Assembly (NCBI RefSeq): GCF_018449515.1
Contig: NZ_JAAVUQ010000001.1
Coordinates: 372,001-436,000 of the forward strand
Origin: Caballeronia sp. dw_19
GTDB lineage: Bacteria; Pseudomonadota; Gammaproteobacteria; Burkholderiales; Burkholderiaceae
DNA: 64,000 nt
Reading direction: 5' to 3'
In this document: piece after piece, positions 46,034 to 55,271 of the stretch
How positions within the stretch are numbered: position 1 is the first letter of the stretch
How the letters are laid out: each line of letters opens with the position of its first letter
Program-made: the position numbers and the translations under genes
Notes under the pieces: generated by a model
Databases searched by the model: none
What the model was told of the DNA's origin: nothing
What the model saw: the letters and a program-made list of their open reading frames with translations, nothing else

Positions 46034-46507
46034 TCACTCGCCCCGATAAACCCGCTCGAGCCCCGCGATATCAAGCTTGACCATGCCCATCATTGCGCGC
46101 ATGACGCGCGACGATTTCTCCGCGTCCGGGTCCTGAAGCATTTTTCCAAGCGCCACAGGCACGATCTGCCACGACACACCGAACTTGTCTTTAATCCAGC
46201 CGCACTGCTGCGGTTCGCCGCCATCGCCGAGCCGGGCCCACAAATTATCGACTTCCTCCTGAGTCTCGCAGTCGACGAAAAGCGAGATAGCAGGCGTAAA
46301 GGTGAACACCGGGCCGCCGTTCAGCGCTTTGAACTCCCGGCCTTCCAGTTCGAATGCAATGCCCATGACCGCGCCCTTCGGCCCCGGGCCTGCGTCGCCG
46401 AAGCGCATCACCGACAGGATTCGCGAGTGATTGAAGATGCTCGTGTAGAACTGAGCGGCCTCCTCAGCGTTGTTGTTGAACCATAGAAAAGGAGAGATCT
46501 TCTGCAT
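46034..46507 (-). CDS. PhnB-like VOC superfamily protein
   Basis: A 157-residue VOC (glyoxalase fold) protein of the PhnB/3-demethylubiquinone-methyltransferase-like type: ISPFLWFNNNAEEAAQFYTS, MGIAFELEGREFKALNGG, ISLFVDCETQEEVDNLWARL and KDKFGVSWQIVPVALGKML. The reaction is unknown for most members. AGGAG precedes the ATG. A second member of the same class lies upstream at 46636-47103, with a perfect 13-base-pair hairpin between the two genes. Confidence 0.88.
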   Translation of the reverse strand: MQKISPFLWFNNNAEEAAQFYTSIFNHSRILSVMRFGDAGPGPKGAVMGIAFELEGREFKALNGGPVFTFTPAISLFVDCETQEEVDNLWARLGDGGEPQQCGWIKDKFGVSWQIVPVALGKMLQDPDAEKSSRVMRAMMGMVKLDIAGLERVYRGE

Positions 46508-46521
46508 GGAAACTCCTGAGG

Positions 46522-46555
46522 TTTGTGGGTTAAGGGAACACGCTTAACCCACAAA
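46522..46555. repeat. Perfect 13-base inverted repeat between the two VOC genes
   Basis: TTTGTGGGTTAAG (46522-46534) and CTTAACCCACAAA (46543-46555) enclose an 8-base loop. There is no T run on either side. It lies just upstream of the ribosome site of the VOC gene at 46034-46507, so it could be an operator or an RNA hairpin controlling that gene. Confidence 0.65.
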
Positions 46556-46635
46556 AGTGCTGGCCGGTATGACGCCGCGGACTGACGCTTCAGACGCGGC
46601 GTCGTGCAGCCTATCGCAGCTGAACTCGCCCGAAA

Positions 46636-47103
46636 TTACGTCGGCATGCCCTTAGGCATGCCTTCGCGGATCTCATCGGCGGTGAGATCGCGGGTATGAG
46701 TTGCGAGCGACCAGTGATGACCGAACGGATCTTCGATCTGGCCATAGCGGTCTCCCCAGAACATATCGGCGACGGGCATGGTGACTTTTGCACCGGCGGC
46801 GACGGCTTGCGCGAAGGCGGCATCGACGTCTTTCACATACAAATGCAGCGTGACCGGCGAGCCTTTCAGCGTCAGCGGTCCGCTACGACAATTCGGGAAT
46901 TCCTCGGCCAGCATCAGTGTTGAATCGCCGATGCTCAGCATGGCGTGCATCACCGTGCCGTCGGGAGTCGGCAGACGCATTTGCTCGACCGCGTTGAATG
47001 CTTTCTTGTAGAACTCGATGGCGTCCGATGCGCCCTTGCAAACCAGGTGAAGCGTGATCGTATGCATCCCTTCCGGGATCGGTTTGACAGCTGAAGTCGA
47101 CAT
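46636..47103 (-). CDS. PhnB-like VOC superfamily protein
   Basis: A 155-residue VOC protein of the PhnB/YdaE class: HTITLHLVCKGASDAIEFYK, AMLSIGDSTLMLAEEFPN, TLHLYVKDVDAAFAQAVAAG and GDRYGQIEDPFGHHWSLATH (the last segment holds likely metal-binding residues). The start at 47103 has AGGAGC before it; the long upstream open frame is not protein-like. Tandem palindromic operators at 47312-47352 lie about 210-250 bases upstream, so the pair of VOC genes may be under a TetR-like repressor. Confidence 0.87.
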   Translation of the reverse strand: MSTSAVKPIPEGMHTITLHLVCKGASDAIEFYKKAFNAVEQMRLPTPDGTVMHAMLSIGDSTLMLAEEFPNCRSGPLTLKGSPVTLHLYVKDVDAAFAQAVAAGAKVTMPVADMFWGDRYGQIEDPFGHHWSLATHTRDLTADEIREGMPKGMPT

Positions 47104-47311
47104 TGCTTTGCTCCTGGATGTAACGGGTTGACCAACTAACTGGAGAGACGGCGCCGAACAGCGCCCTCTTTCGATACGACGTGCGATCAGCCCGCAAATC
47201 GACACGTCGGGGCAGACTTTTTTGTTTAAACCGATGTTTGGTCGCCAAGGCAGACGGGATTGTTGGCGCACGACGTCGGGACGCCGATGCAAGGGGCCAA
47301 CAGTGTCTCTA

Positions 47312-47352
47312 ACGAACCGGTTCGTGCGCCCATTGTCGTACAACGAACCGGT
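47312..47352. promoter_or_regulatory. Orphan palindromic operator and partial copy
   Basis: ACGAACCGGTTCGT (47312-47325) is a perfect 14-base palindrome. The decamer ACGAACCGGT recurs at 47343-47352, 31 bases on, about three helical turns. The pattern is typical of TetR-family operators. No regulator gene adjoins; the nearest genes are the VOC gene (minus) and the oxidoreductase 3' end. Confidence 0.6.
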
Positions 47353-47466
47353 CATTTCTTTGATATCGCGGTGTGAGCAAGCCGCTTAAAACAACTTCGT
47401 CAGCAGGTTCATTCGAGCTTCCCTGCCATGCCGATAAACCTGCGCGTATTTCCTGCAAACACGCCG

Positions 47467-48591
47467 TTACTCAATCCGCACCCAGCCATTCGCCTTCGAC
47501 GACGCCAGCACAGCATCCACAATGCACGCCGAGCGCCAGCCGTCCTCGAATGTCGGCAAACCTTCGCGCGTTTCGCCGCGAATCACCGCGTAGGTGTCCG
47601 CCACGAACGCCTCGAAACATTGCGCATAACCCTGCGCGTGACCTGCCGGCAAGGTGGCGAGGCGACGCTGTTCAGCGCTTCCGCGCGACGGATCGCGCAC
47701 CAGCAGTCGTGTGGAATCGCGCTCGCCGACCCACAGCTGCTCCGGATTTTCCTGATCGAACACCAGGCTCGTCTTTGCGCCATCGATCTCGAACCACAGC
47801 CGGTTCTTCCGCCCCGCCGACACCTGGCTAACCGTCAGCGTCGTGAGCACGCCGTTCCTGGTGCGCAGCAAAACGCCGGCGACATCTTCCGTACCCACCG
47901 TCTGGGTCGGACCGCCTTTCGCTGCCGCGGTAAACGATTGCACCGAGCCGGCCGGACGTTCGGCGATCGTTGTCTGCAAGCTCGCCACGACGGCATCGAA
48001 GCGCTCGCCGCTGATCCATTCCACCAGATCGCACCAGTGCGAGCCGATGTCCGCAAACGCCCGCGATGGCCCACCCAGCGCGGCATCCACGCGCCAGTTG
48101 GTGTCGTCGACGCCTAGCAGCCAGTCCTGGAGATAACTGCCGTGGATCAGTTGCAGCGCCCCCACGCTGCCGTCCTGCACGAGCGCACGCGCTTCCCGAA
48201 CCATAGGGTGATATCGATAAACAAACGGAACCGTCGCAATACGACCCGACTTGCGCGCAGCGAGCGCCAGCGCTTCGGCATCGCTCGCGCAGGTTGCCAG
48301 CGGCTTCTCGCAAATGACATGCTTACCGGCGTTGAGCACGGCCATCGCGAGGGGAAAATGGCTGGCGTTCGGTGTGCACACGTGAATAACCGATACCGAC
48401 GGATCCGCAATTGCCTCTTCCGCCGAGGCGTAACCCCGTTCGATCCCCAACCGGGCAGCCGCCTGCGCCGCGCGGCTTGCACTCGATGACGCAATGCCGC
48501 GCACCGTTGCGCCGGCGAGCCGTGCTGCTCGCGTGTGAACCTGGCCCATCATGCCCGCGCCGATAATTGCAACGCCCAATGTCTCCGCCAT
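47467..48591 (-). CDS. Gfo/Idh/MocA-family oxidoreductase
   Basis: A 374-residue NAD(P)-dependent oxidoreductase. The Rossmann domain opens with LGVAIIGAGMMGQVHTRAA. The HVCTPNASHFPLA and GKHVICEKPLA segments (the conserved EKP lysine) follow. The C-terminal alpha/beta domain has FADIGSHWCDLVEWISGE. Members act on sugars, inositols or their derivatives; the substrate is unknown here. The start at 48591 has AAGGGAGC; the frame is open 53 codons further without homology. It appears to be a single gene with no sugar transporter beside it. Confidence 0.9.
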   Translation of the reverse strand: MAETLGVAIIGAGMMGQVHTRAARLAGATVRGIASSSASRAAQAAARLGIERGYASAEEAIADPSVSVIHVCTPNASHFPLAMAVLNAGKHVICEKPLATCASDAEALALAARKSGRIATVPFVYRYHPMVREARALVQDGSVGALQLIHGSYLQDWLLGVDDTNWRVDAALGGPSRAFADIGSHWCDLVEWISGERFDAVVASLQTTIAERPAGSVQSFTAAAKGGPTQTVGTEDVAGVLLRTRNGVLTTLTVSQVSAGRKNRLWFEIDGAKTSLVFDQENPEQLWVGERDSTRLLVRDPSRGSAEQRRLATLPAGHAQGYAQCFEAFVADTYAVIRGETREGLPTFEDGWRSACIVDAVLASSKANGWVRIE

Positions 48592-48805
48592 GCTGCGCTC
48601 CCTTCTCGTTTTCTTGAAGCACGATACCTGCCGATCGCGGATTGGAGCAATCAGGGGATTCGTGCTGTTACGGGTTATGTCCCCGTTTTGTGCTCTTCCG
48701 CCCCTGTTTTGCTTGTGTACACTCATGTTCCGGCGACTTCCGGCGCGCAAATATTTTCGCCAGATTCACCCTAAAGTTTTTCCACCCGTTGCCGAAAGCC
48801 CATCT

Positions 48806-49051
48806 ATGGACCACGAAATCAACCCACCTGCCGACTCGAACGATCCCACCTTCCAGAGGGCGCGGGCGTTGAGTCTGAGCGTCGGCGCAATCCGGAAGGC
48901 GCAGGGGAAAAAATGCCCTGGCGATTTTCCGGTTGGCACGATTGAATGGCACGCGGTGGTTGAGGAATTTGCGAATGACGTACTGAAGGCGATGCTGTCA
49001 GAACCGGATTTGCCGATCCTGGAATTCAAACGCGACAACGCGCGAAAATAA
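48806..49051 (+). CDS. Hypothetical small cytoplasmic protein
   Basis: An 81-residue protein, MDHEINPPADSNDPTFQRAR onward, mostly helical in its second half (IEWHAVVEEFANDVLKAML) and ending with a basic stretch. I do not recognise it. The ATG at 48806 has only a weak ribosome site. An upstream in-frame extension with a hydrophobic, Cys-rich composition overlaps the 5' end of the oxidoreductase gene and looks unreal. It converges with merR on a shared terminator. Confidence 0.55.
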   Translation: MDHEINPPADSNDPTFQRARALSLSVGAIRKAQGKKCPGDFPVGTIEWHAVVEEFANDVLKAMLSEPDLPILEFKRDNARK

Positions 49052-49113
49052 CGGCTTTGGACGAAGCTTAAAGCCCGTAAAACCGAGCGTATGCTCTCGC
49101 TCCGATCAAAATC

Positions 49114-49149
49114 AAAAAAGGCGTCGCTGATTAATCACGACGCCTTTTT
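49114..49149. terminator. Bidirectional terminator
   Basis: AAAAAGGCGTCG and CGACGCCTTTTT form the stem (49115-49149) around an 11-base loop. It serves both the small plus-strand gene and merR on the minus strand. Confidence 0.9.
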
Positions 49150-49199
49150 GCTTGAGTTTCTGTTTCTGCTTGATGCCAGCGGGTGATTCCCGCAAGTCG

Positions 49200-49589
49200 T
49201 CATCCGCCCAGTAAATCGATCACTTGCAGAATGTCCTTACGCAATTGATCGACATCGACCCCGGCATTCACTTGGGGAATCGCACCGCTTTCCTGCGTGT
49301 CCTCGATATCGCCAGCCGAACCGTTCGGACGACCATGTGAATCGAGCCGATTACGCGCGCCATTGATCGTGAAACCCTGCTCATAAAGCAATTCACGAAT
49401 GCGGCGGATCAGCAGTACTTCGTGATGCTGATAATAGCGGCGATTGCCACGCCGCTTTACCGGCCGCAGCTGCGTGAATTCCTGTTCCCAGTAGCGCAGC
49501 ACGTGCGGCTTGACGCCGCATAGCTCGCTGACCTCACCGATGGTGAAGTAGCGCTTGGCCGGGATTGGAGGCAGGACGACTTTTTCCAT
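49200..49589 (-). CDS. MerR-family regulator of the ihfA-linked type
   Basis: A 129-residue MerR-type protein. The N-terminal winged helix has KRYFTIGEVSELCGVKPHVL and RYWEQEFTQLRPVKRRGNRR. The dimerisation part is short (YYQHHEVLLIRRIRELLYEQ) and no cysteines for metal sensing are placed as in MerR or CueR. Such proteins sit directly behind ihfA in most beta- and gamma-proteobacteria; the function is little known. It follows ihfA by 87 bases on the same strand, probably in the pheST-ihfA transcript. Confidence 0.88.
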   Translation of the reverse strand: MEKVVLPPIPAKRYFTIGEVSELCGVKPHVLRYWEQEFTQLRPVKRRGNRRYYQHHEVLLIRRIRELLYEQGFTINGARNRLDSHGRPNGSAGDIEDTQESGAIPQVNAGVDVDQLRKDILQVIDLLGG

Positions 49590-49676
49590 CGTCAATCAAC
49601 CATCGTGGTGAATGTCGCGAATGGGGCGAATGCCGCTAATAAGCGCTCGGGCAGCAAATGGCAAATGCCCGTCACT

Positions 49677-50087
49677 TCAGCGGCCGAAACTGTTTTCAGC
49701 ACCGGCTTCGACCAGCGCTTTCAACTTCTGACTCGCATGAAACGTGACAACACGACGCGCCGCGATGGGAATGGCTTCCCCCGTTTTTGGATTACGTCCG
49801 GGACGCTGCGGTTTGTCGCGTAGCTGAAAGTTGCCAAAGCCGGATAGCTTGACACTGTCGCCGCTTTCAAGCGCGTCGCGAATGACCTCGAAAAATGCTT
49901 CCACCATGTCTTTGGCTTCGCGCTTATTCAACCCGACATGGTCAAATAGCATTTCGGCCAATTCGGCTTTTGTCAGCGTAGGCGTTTCTGCCGTTGCCGC
50001 ACCGTTCGAAGTGGGAACATCTCGGATCATGGCGCTGCGTTGCGCCGAAAGAAGGGCTTCGAAATCACTCGAGTTCATTTGGTTCAT
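49677..50087 (-). CDS. ihfA: Integration host factor subunit alpha
   Basis: A 136-residue IHF alpha, a DNA-bending nucleoid protein acting as a dimer with IhfB. The core begins at [20 protein letters not shown] and includes [20 protein letters not shown] with the intercalating-proline arm ([20 protein letters not shown]). Compared with the E. coli protein it has an extra 36 residues at the N-terminus ([13 protein letters not shown]...), which seems to be translated unless an internal ATG at residue 20 is used. It follows pheT by 47 bases in the conserved pheS-pheT-ihfA order. Confidence 0.95.
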   Translation of the reverse strand: MNQMNSSDFEALLSAQRSAMIRDVPTSNGAATAETPTLTKAELAEMLFDHVGLNKREAKDMVEAFFEVIRDALESGDSVKLSGFGNFQLRDKPQRPGRNPKTGEAIPIAARRVVTFHASQKLKALVEAGAENSFGR

Positions 50088-50134
50088 ATCGAAAAAATGG
50101 CGTGCCGATGAAGACGGAGGGGGCCAACTGCAGG

Positions 50135-52570
50135 CTATCCGCGCAATCGCGCGCCATGTACTCGAGCCAAGCGTTCCACCAATGTTTTGATGGCCGTTTC
50201 GACCGTTTCGTCCTGAAGCGTCCCGCCAGTATCTTGCAACGTTACACGGAAGGCAAGGCTTTTCTCATGTGCGTCCAACCCACCGGAAGTGCTTGATTTT
50301 GGACGAAATTCGTCAAATAAAGCAACCCTGGTGACATGCTTGCAGGCGGGCTCGGAACGGGCACTTTCCAGCTCGTCGATGAGCGCCTGCACTTCAACCT
50401 TCTGGTCCACGACAATCGCAATATCGCGGCGAACCGGCGGGAATTTCGACACGTCGGACGGTACGGGCAATGCGCGTTGAATCAAAGCGTCAGCTTCGAT
50501 TTCGAACAAAACCGGCGCGTGCGGCAAATCGTATTTCTGCATCCAGCGCGGGTGCAGGTCACCGATCCAGCCCACGGCCCGGCCGTCGATTTCGATCCGT
50601 GCGCTGCGCCCCGGATGCAGCGCCGGGTGTTCCGCTTTCACGAAACGCGGCACGACCGGCGCGAACAGCGCTTCCACGTCGCCTTTTACGTCGAAGAAAT
50701 CGACGCTGCGGGACGGTTTCGCGCCCCACTGCTCTTCGAACGCCGGACCATAAGCCAAACCGCCGATCATTTTCGGCTGGTCGAAACCTTCAATAGCCAG
50801 TTCGCCCGCTTTGATCGCCGGATCGTGCAGGAACACGCGGCCCGCTTCGAACACGCGAATCCGGTCCGCGCGCCGGTTGAGATTGTGACGGAGCACGCTG
50901 ATCAGGCTGCCGAACAACGTGGTACGCATGACCGAAAGCTGGCTCGCGATCGGATTCAGCAGCTTCACAGGATTCGTATTGCCGGCAAAATCCGCTTCCC
51001 ATTCGGCATCGACGAAACTGAAGTTCACCGTCTCCGCATAATCCCGTGCGGCCACGGCGTGGCGTAACACGTGAATCGAACGCTTCGTTTCATTGGTCGG
51101 ACGCATTTCGCTGGTCGCCACCGGCGGACGCGCCGGAATCTTCTCGAAGCCATAAATGCGCGCAACTTCCTCGATCAGATCTTCTTCAATCTCGATATCG
51201 AAGCGATACGGCGGCGGCGTGACCGCGAACGTGTCGCCATCGTGCGTGAACGTCAGGCCAAGTCGCGTGAAAATCTGCGCAATTTCCTCGGCGCCAATTG
51301 CCACGCCGATAATCCGGTTCGCCCGCGATACGCGCATGCTCACCGGCTCGCGCGTCGGCACGTTGAGCGTCTGGTCGTCTACAGGACCGGCGTTACCGCC
51401 GCAAATATCGAGGATTAGTTTCGAAATGCGCTCGATATGTTCGACGGTCGTCGAATAATCCACGCCGCGCTCGAAGCGATGGGCGGCATCGGTGGAAAAG
51501 TTGTACTTGCGTGCGCGACCACGGATGCTGTCCGGCCACCAGAACGCGGCTTCCAGGTAAATGTTGGTCGTGTCGAGCGACACGGCGGTGCTGTCACCGC
51601 CCATGATCCCGGCGAGGCTTTCGACGTGGCGATCATCGGCGATCACACCGACGGTTTCATCCAGTTCCACCGTGTTGCCGTTCAGCAGCTTGAGCGTTTC
51701 GCCCTTTTTTCCCCAGCGCACTTCAATACCGCCGTGGATCTTGTCGAGATCAAACACGTGCGTCGGCCGGCCGAGTTCAAGCATCACGTAATTCGAGATA
51801 TCGACGAGCGCGGAGATGCTGCGCTGTCCCGAACGCTCGAGACGCTCGACCATCCAGTGCGGCGTCTTCGCGTGCGCGTTCACGCCGCGGATCACTCGAC
51901 CCGAAAAGCGTCCGCACAAATCCGGCGCCAATACGTTGACCGGCAATATTTCATCGATAGTGACAGCAACCGGCGGCATCTCGAGCGCATGCAACGCCGC
52001 GCCCGTGATAGCGGCGGTTTCCCGCGCGACGCCGAATACCGACAAACAATCGGCTTTGTTCGGCGTGAGCTTGATCTCGAAAACGGTGTCGTCGAGGTTG
52101 AGCGTCTGGCGAATGTCCTGGCCAATCGGGGTATCGGCGGGCAGGATCAGCAAGCCGCTGTGATCTTCCGACAGCTTCAGTTCGCGTGCCGAGCACAACA
52201 TCCCCTGACTTTCAACGCCACGCAGCTTGGACAATTTGATCGCGAACGGCGCACCACCCGCTTCGGCCGGCGGCAATTCAGCGCCGACCAGTGCAACCGG
52301 CACCTTGATTCCCGGCGACACGTTCGGCGCACCGCACACAATGGTCAGCGTCTCGCCGGTGCCGGCGTCGACCTGACAAACGTTAAGCTTGTCGGCATTC
52401 GGATGCTTCGCCACTTCCAGCACCTGCCCGACGACGATCTTCGTGGTCGGCGGCGCGACGGGCGCGAGGCTTTCCACTTCGAGACCCGCCATGGTCAGCG
52501 CGTGCGAGAGTTCATCGGTCGAGAGCTTGGGATCGACGAAAGTTCTAAGCCAGGATTCCGGGAATTGCAT
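50135..52570 (-). CDS. pheT: Phenylalanine-tRNA ligase beta subunit
   Basis: The 811-residue beta subunit of the alpha2-beta2 synthetase charging tRNA-Phe. Domain order is an N-terminal part ([20 protein letters not shown]), an OB/EMAP-like tRNA-binding domain (about 40-150), B3/B4 editing domains (about 210-390), B5 (about 405-470), the inactive catalytic-like core and the anticodon-binding FDX domain in the last 95 residues ([18 protein letters not shown]). It lies 88 bases after pheS. Length is normal. Confidence 0.97.
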   Translation of the reverse strand: MQFPESWLRTFVDPKLSTDELSHALTMAGLEVESLAPVAPPTTKIVVGQVLEVAKHPNADKLNVCQVDAGTGETLTIVCGAPNVSPGIKVPVALVGAELPPAEAGGAPFAIKLSKLRGVESQGMLCSARELKLSEDHSGLLILPADTPIGQDIRQTLNLDDTVFEIKLTPNKADCLSVFGVARETAAITGAALHALEMPPVAVTIDEILPVNVLAPDLCGRFSGRVIRGVNAHAKTPHWMVERLERSGQRSISALVDISNYVMLELGRPTHVFDLDKIHGGIEVRWGKKGETLKLLNGNTVELDETVGVIADDRHVESLAGIMGGDSTAVSLDTTNIYLEAAFWWPDSIRGRARKYNFSTDAAHRFERGVDYSTTVEHIERISKLILDICGGNAGPVDDQTLNVPTREPVSMRVSRANRIIGVAIGAEEIAQIFTRLGLTFTHDGDTFAVTPPPYRFDIEIEEDLIEEVARIYGFEKIPARPPVATSEMRPTNETKRSIHVLRHAVAARDYAETVNFSFVDAEWEADFAGNTNPVKLLNPIASQLSVMRTTLFGSLISVLRHNLNRRADRIRVFEAGRVFLHDPAIKAGELAIEGFDQPKMIGGLAYGPAFEEQWGAKPSRSVDFFDVKGDVEALFAPVVPRFVKAEHPALHPGRSARIEIDGRAVGWIGDLHPRWMQKYDLPHAPVLFEIEADALIQRALPVPSDVSKFPPVRRDIAIVVDQKVEVQALIDELESARSEPACKHVTRVALFDEFRPKSSTSGGLDAHEKSLAFRVTLQDTGGTLQDETVETAIKTLVERLARVHGARLRG

Positions 52571-52658
52571 GTGTGTCTAGGTTCGAAATGAGGTTCGACA
52601 TAAGTCGTGTCTGCGTCTGGACGTAACCATCCAGACAACGGCTCGCAGCAACGTGCAT

Positions 52659-53672
52659 TCAGGCAAATTGCTCGAGGAAACGCAGATCGTTTTCGAAGAA
52701 CAGGCGCAGGTCCTGCACGCCATAGCGCAGCATTGTCAGGCGTTCGAGCCCGCTGCCGAATGCAAAGCCGATATACCGTTCCGGGTCGAGTCCCATGTTG
52801 CGGATCACGTTCGGATGAACTTGCCCCGAACCCGAGATTTCGAGCCATTTGCCGGCGTTCTTGCCCTGCTCGAACATCATGTCGATTTCGGCGGACGGCT
52901 CGGTAAACGGAAAATACGATGGCCGGAAGCGCACGAGAATGTCGTCGCGCTCGAAGAATTTCTTCAGGAAATCAGAGTACACGCCCTTCAGGTCGGCAAA
53001 GCTGATGTTCTCGTCGATCCACAAACCTTCGACTTGATTGAACATTGGCGAATGCGTGGCGTCGCTATCCACCCGATACGTCCGGCCCGGCACGATCACC
53101 TTGATCGGCGGCTTGTTCATGCGCGCGTAACGCACCTGCATCGGGCTGGTATGCGTGCGCAGCAGCAGTTGCCGCCCGTCCGCATCTTTCCCGTCGATAT
53201 AAAACGTGTCCTGCATCGAACGCGCCGGATGATTTTCCGGACTGTTCAGCGCAGTGAAGTTGTACCAGTCGGTTTCGATTTCGGGGCCGTCGGCCACATC
53301 GAAACCAATCGTGCTGAAAATCTGTTCCACGCGTTCCCACGTACGCATCACCGGATGCAGGCTGCCGGCGCCAAGACCGCGGCCAGGCAACGTGACATCG
53401 ATCGATTCGGAAGCAAGCCGCTGATTCAGCAACACGTCCGCCAGCGCCTGACGGCGCGCGTTCAGTGCCGCTTCCACTTGCTGCTTGACCGCGTTGATGC
53501 GTGCACCTTCGGTCTTGCGGGCGTCAGGATCGAGTTTGCCCAAGCCTTTCAGCAGATCCGTGAGCACCCCGGACTTACCAAGAAAGCGGGCCTTTTCATT
53601 TTCGAGCGTGGCCGCATCGGCGGCGTTTTCGAAGGCATTTCGCGCGTCGGCGACAATCTGGTCCAGATCCAT
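52659..53672 (-). CDS. pheS: Phenylalanine-tRNA ligase alpha subunit
   Basis: The 337-residue catalytic subunit of PheRS. An N-terminal coiled coil (1-85) binds tRNA. Class II motif 2 ([11 protein letters not shown], then [20 protein letters not shown]) and motif 3 ([17 protein letters not shown]) form the active site; the alanine of FAFGSG matches the phenylalanine pocket. The start at 53672 ([10 protein letters not shown]) gives the family length; an ATGATG pair lies five and four codons further upstream. A terminator and a second hairpin precede it after rplT. Confidence 0.97.
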   Translation of the reverse strand: MDLDQIVADARNAFENAADAATLENEKARFLGKSGVLTDLLKGLGKLDPDARKTEGARINAVKQQVEAALNARRQALADVLLNQRLASESIDVTLPGRGLGAGSLHPVMRTWERVEQIFSTIGFDVADGPEIETDWYNFTALNSPENHPARSMQDTFYIDGKDADGRQLLLRTHTSPMQVRYARMNKPPIKVIVPGRTYRVDSDATHSPMFNQVEGLWIDENISFADLKGVYSDFLKKFFERDDILVRFRPSYFPFTEPSAEIDMMFEQGKNAGKWLEISGSGQVHPNVIRNMGLDPERYIGFAFGSGLERLTMLRYGVQDLRLFFENDLRFLEQFA

Positions 53673-53777
53673 TGATCCCATCATTTCAGCGTCAAAGTTC
53701 TTCTGATCGTTCCCGGGCCGATGTGTGCGCGACCTAGGTATCTTCGCGCTCCAACCCATCTTCACCGGCTTCACCAA

Positions 53778-53811
53778 CAAAAACGGGGCTCGACAAGAGC
53801 CCCGTTTTTTT
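53778..53811. terminator. Terminator between rplT and pheS
   Basis: ACGGGGCTC (53783-53791) pairs with GAGCCCCGT (53797-53805), with A and T runs on both sides. On the minus strand it ends the infC-rpmI-rplT transcript or attenuates pheST. Confidence 0.88.
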
Positions 53812-53817
53812 GTCGTT

Positions 53818-53841
53818 GCGCTGTCCGTTTAGAGACAGCGC
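53818..53841 (-). promoter_or_regulatory. Second hairpin in the rplT-pheS leader
   Basis: GCGCTGTC and GACAGCGC (8 bp) enclose an 8-base loop immediately before the terminator. No Phe-rich leader peptide like pheM of E. coli was found, so classical ribosome-coupled attenuation is not supported. Confidence 0.55.
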
Positions 53842-53882
53842 TACAACGAACTACGCAGTACCAATCTTGCTAACAAGCTCGA

Positions 53883-54242
53883 TCAGGCTGCAACGGCGGC
53901 TTTTACCTGCTTGACGATCGCAGCAAAAGCAGCCTTGTCGAACACAGCCATGTCGGCCAGCACCTTGCGGTCGAGTTCGATCGAAGCCTTCTTCAGGCCG
54001 TTGATGAACACGCTGTACGTCATGTCGTGCTGACGCACCGCCGCGTTGATACGCGTGATCCACAAAGCACGGAACACACGCTTCTTGTTGCGGCGATCGC
54101 GATAGGCATATTGCCCGGCGCGCATGACCGCTTGCTTGGCGATGCGATAGACGTTATTGCGACGGCCGCGGTAACCCTTGGCCAGCTTGATGATCTTCTT
54201 GTGACGGGCCCGTGCGGTAACCCCACGTTTGACTCTAGGCAT
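53883..54242 (-). CDS. rplT: 50S ribosomal protein L20
   Basis: The 119-residue L20, an early assembly protein binding 23S rRNA domain I. It starts [20 protein letters not shown] and contains [20 protein letters not shown] and [20 protein letters not shown], with the globular part [20 protein letters not shown]. It follows rpmI by 29 bases in the infC-rpmI-rplT operon. In E. coli L20 represses this operon by binding its mRNA; whether such a site exists here was not determined. Confidence 0.98.
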   Translation of the reverse strand: MPRVKRGVTARARHKKIIKLAKGYRGRRNNVYRIAKQAVMRAGQYAYRDRRNKKRVFRALWITRINAAVRQHDMTYSVFINGLKKASIELDRKVLADMAVFDKAAFAAIVKQVKAAVAA

Positions 54243-54271
54243 AGTGCGCTCCTGTGAGTGTCAGTTAAGGG

Positions 54272-54469
54272 TTAAGCGAACGGCAACATTGCGCGCACGG
54301 AATTCATATCTGCATGATGAACTTCCGTGGAACCGCGCAAATGGCGTTTTACCTTGGTGGTCTTCTTGGTAAGAATGTGACGCTTGAAGGCTTGACCACG
54401 CTTGATGGTACCGCCCGGACGCACCACGAAGCGCTTTGCAGCACTCTTCTTGGTCTTCATCTTCGGCAT
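54272..54469 (-). CDS. rpmI: 50S ribosomal protein L35
   Basis: The 65-residue L35, starting [20 protein letters not shown] and ending [10 protein letters not shown]. It is highly basic with length exactly as in the family. The start at 54469 is fixed by homology; the open frame extends 28 codons upstream. It lies between infC and rplT. Confidence 0.98.
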   Translation of the reverse strand: MPKMKTKKSAAKRFVVRPGGTIKRGQAFKRHILTKKTTKVKRHLRGSTEVHHADMNSVRAMLPFA

Positions 54470-54696
54470 GAAACTACTCCAGTTTATTAGATGGATATGG
54501 GTGTGCGGTCGATCCACTCGATCCTGACCCGCCCTTCGAAACCCACATGCCACTTATGAGCGGCAGACTTTTGACAGCCACCGCTTTTTCATGAACGCCG
54601 CCTATTATCCGGCAGCGCCCCGAAACCTGCACAAACGATGCCGCGCAGACCTTCGAATATTTCCCGGCCGCGCGATCCATCGATCGATTCTTTCGA

Positions 54697-55221
54697 CTAT
54701 TTCTTTTTCTTCGGGGCCATGACCATGATCATCTGGCGCCCTTCCATCTTCGGCATTTGCTCGACCTGACCGTGCTCTTCGAGATCGGTCTTCAACCGCT
54801 CGAGCACGCGCATGCCGATTTCCTGGTGAGCCATTTCCCGACCGCGAAAACGCAACGTGATTTTCGTCTTGTCGCCATCTTCGAGGAAGCGCGTGAGGTT
54901 GCGCAGTTTCACGTTGTAATCACCGTCATCGGTGCCAGGCCGGAATTTGACTTCCTTGACCTGAACGATCTTCTGCTTGAGTTTCGCCTCGTGCTGCTTC
55001 TTGGCTTCCGAGTACTTGAACTTGCCGTAATCCATCAACCGGGCGACGGGCGGAACAGCCTGAGGCGCGATTTCGACGAGATCCACGTCTTGCTGTTCCG
55101 ACATGCGGAAAGCATCGGCAAGCTTCACGATTCCTAGCGGCTCGTTGTCCACTCCGACCAGGCGCAATTCAGGTGCCGTGATTTCCCCGTTGATGCGATG
55201 TGCAGACTTATCAGTAGCGAT
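54697..55221 (-). CDS. infC: Translation initiation factor IF-3 with AUC start codon
   Basis: A 174-residue IF-3 that prevents subunit joining and proofreads the initiator tRNA and start codon. The frame reads ATC-Ala-Thr-Asp-Lys-Ser, then [20 protein letters not shown], before the N-domain; the C-domain has [12 protein letters not shown]. No ATG, GTG or TTG is available at the right place. The ATC at 55221 is preceded by AGAGGAAAC with good spacing. Non-canonical starts (AUU, AUC) are typical of infC and are the basis of IF-3 autoregulation. It is 50 bases behind thrS. Confidence 0.94.
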   Translation of the reverse strand: MATDKSAHRINGEITAPELRLVGVDNEPLGIVKLADAFRMSEQQDVDLVEIAPQAVPPVARLMDYGKFKYSEAKKQHEAKLKQKIVQVKEVKFRPGTDDGDYNVKLRNLTRFLEDGDKTKITLRFRGREMAHQEIGMRVLERLKTDLEEHGQVEQMPKMEGRQMIMVMAPKKKK

Positions 55222-55271
55222 GTTACGTTTCCTCTAAAAATCTAAAAAAACTAGCCGGGCTGCGGGTGGGC

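Noticed and set aside
53673..53882. A pheM-like leader peptide controlling pheST
   Set aside because: No short frame with a run of Phe codons exists between rplT and pheS on the minus strand.
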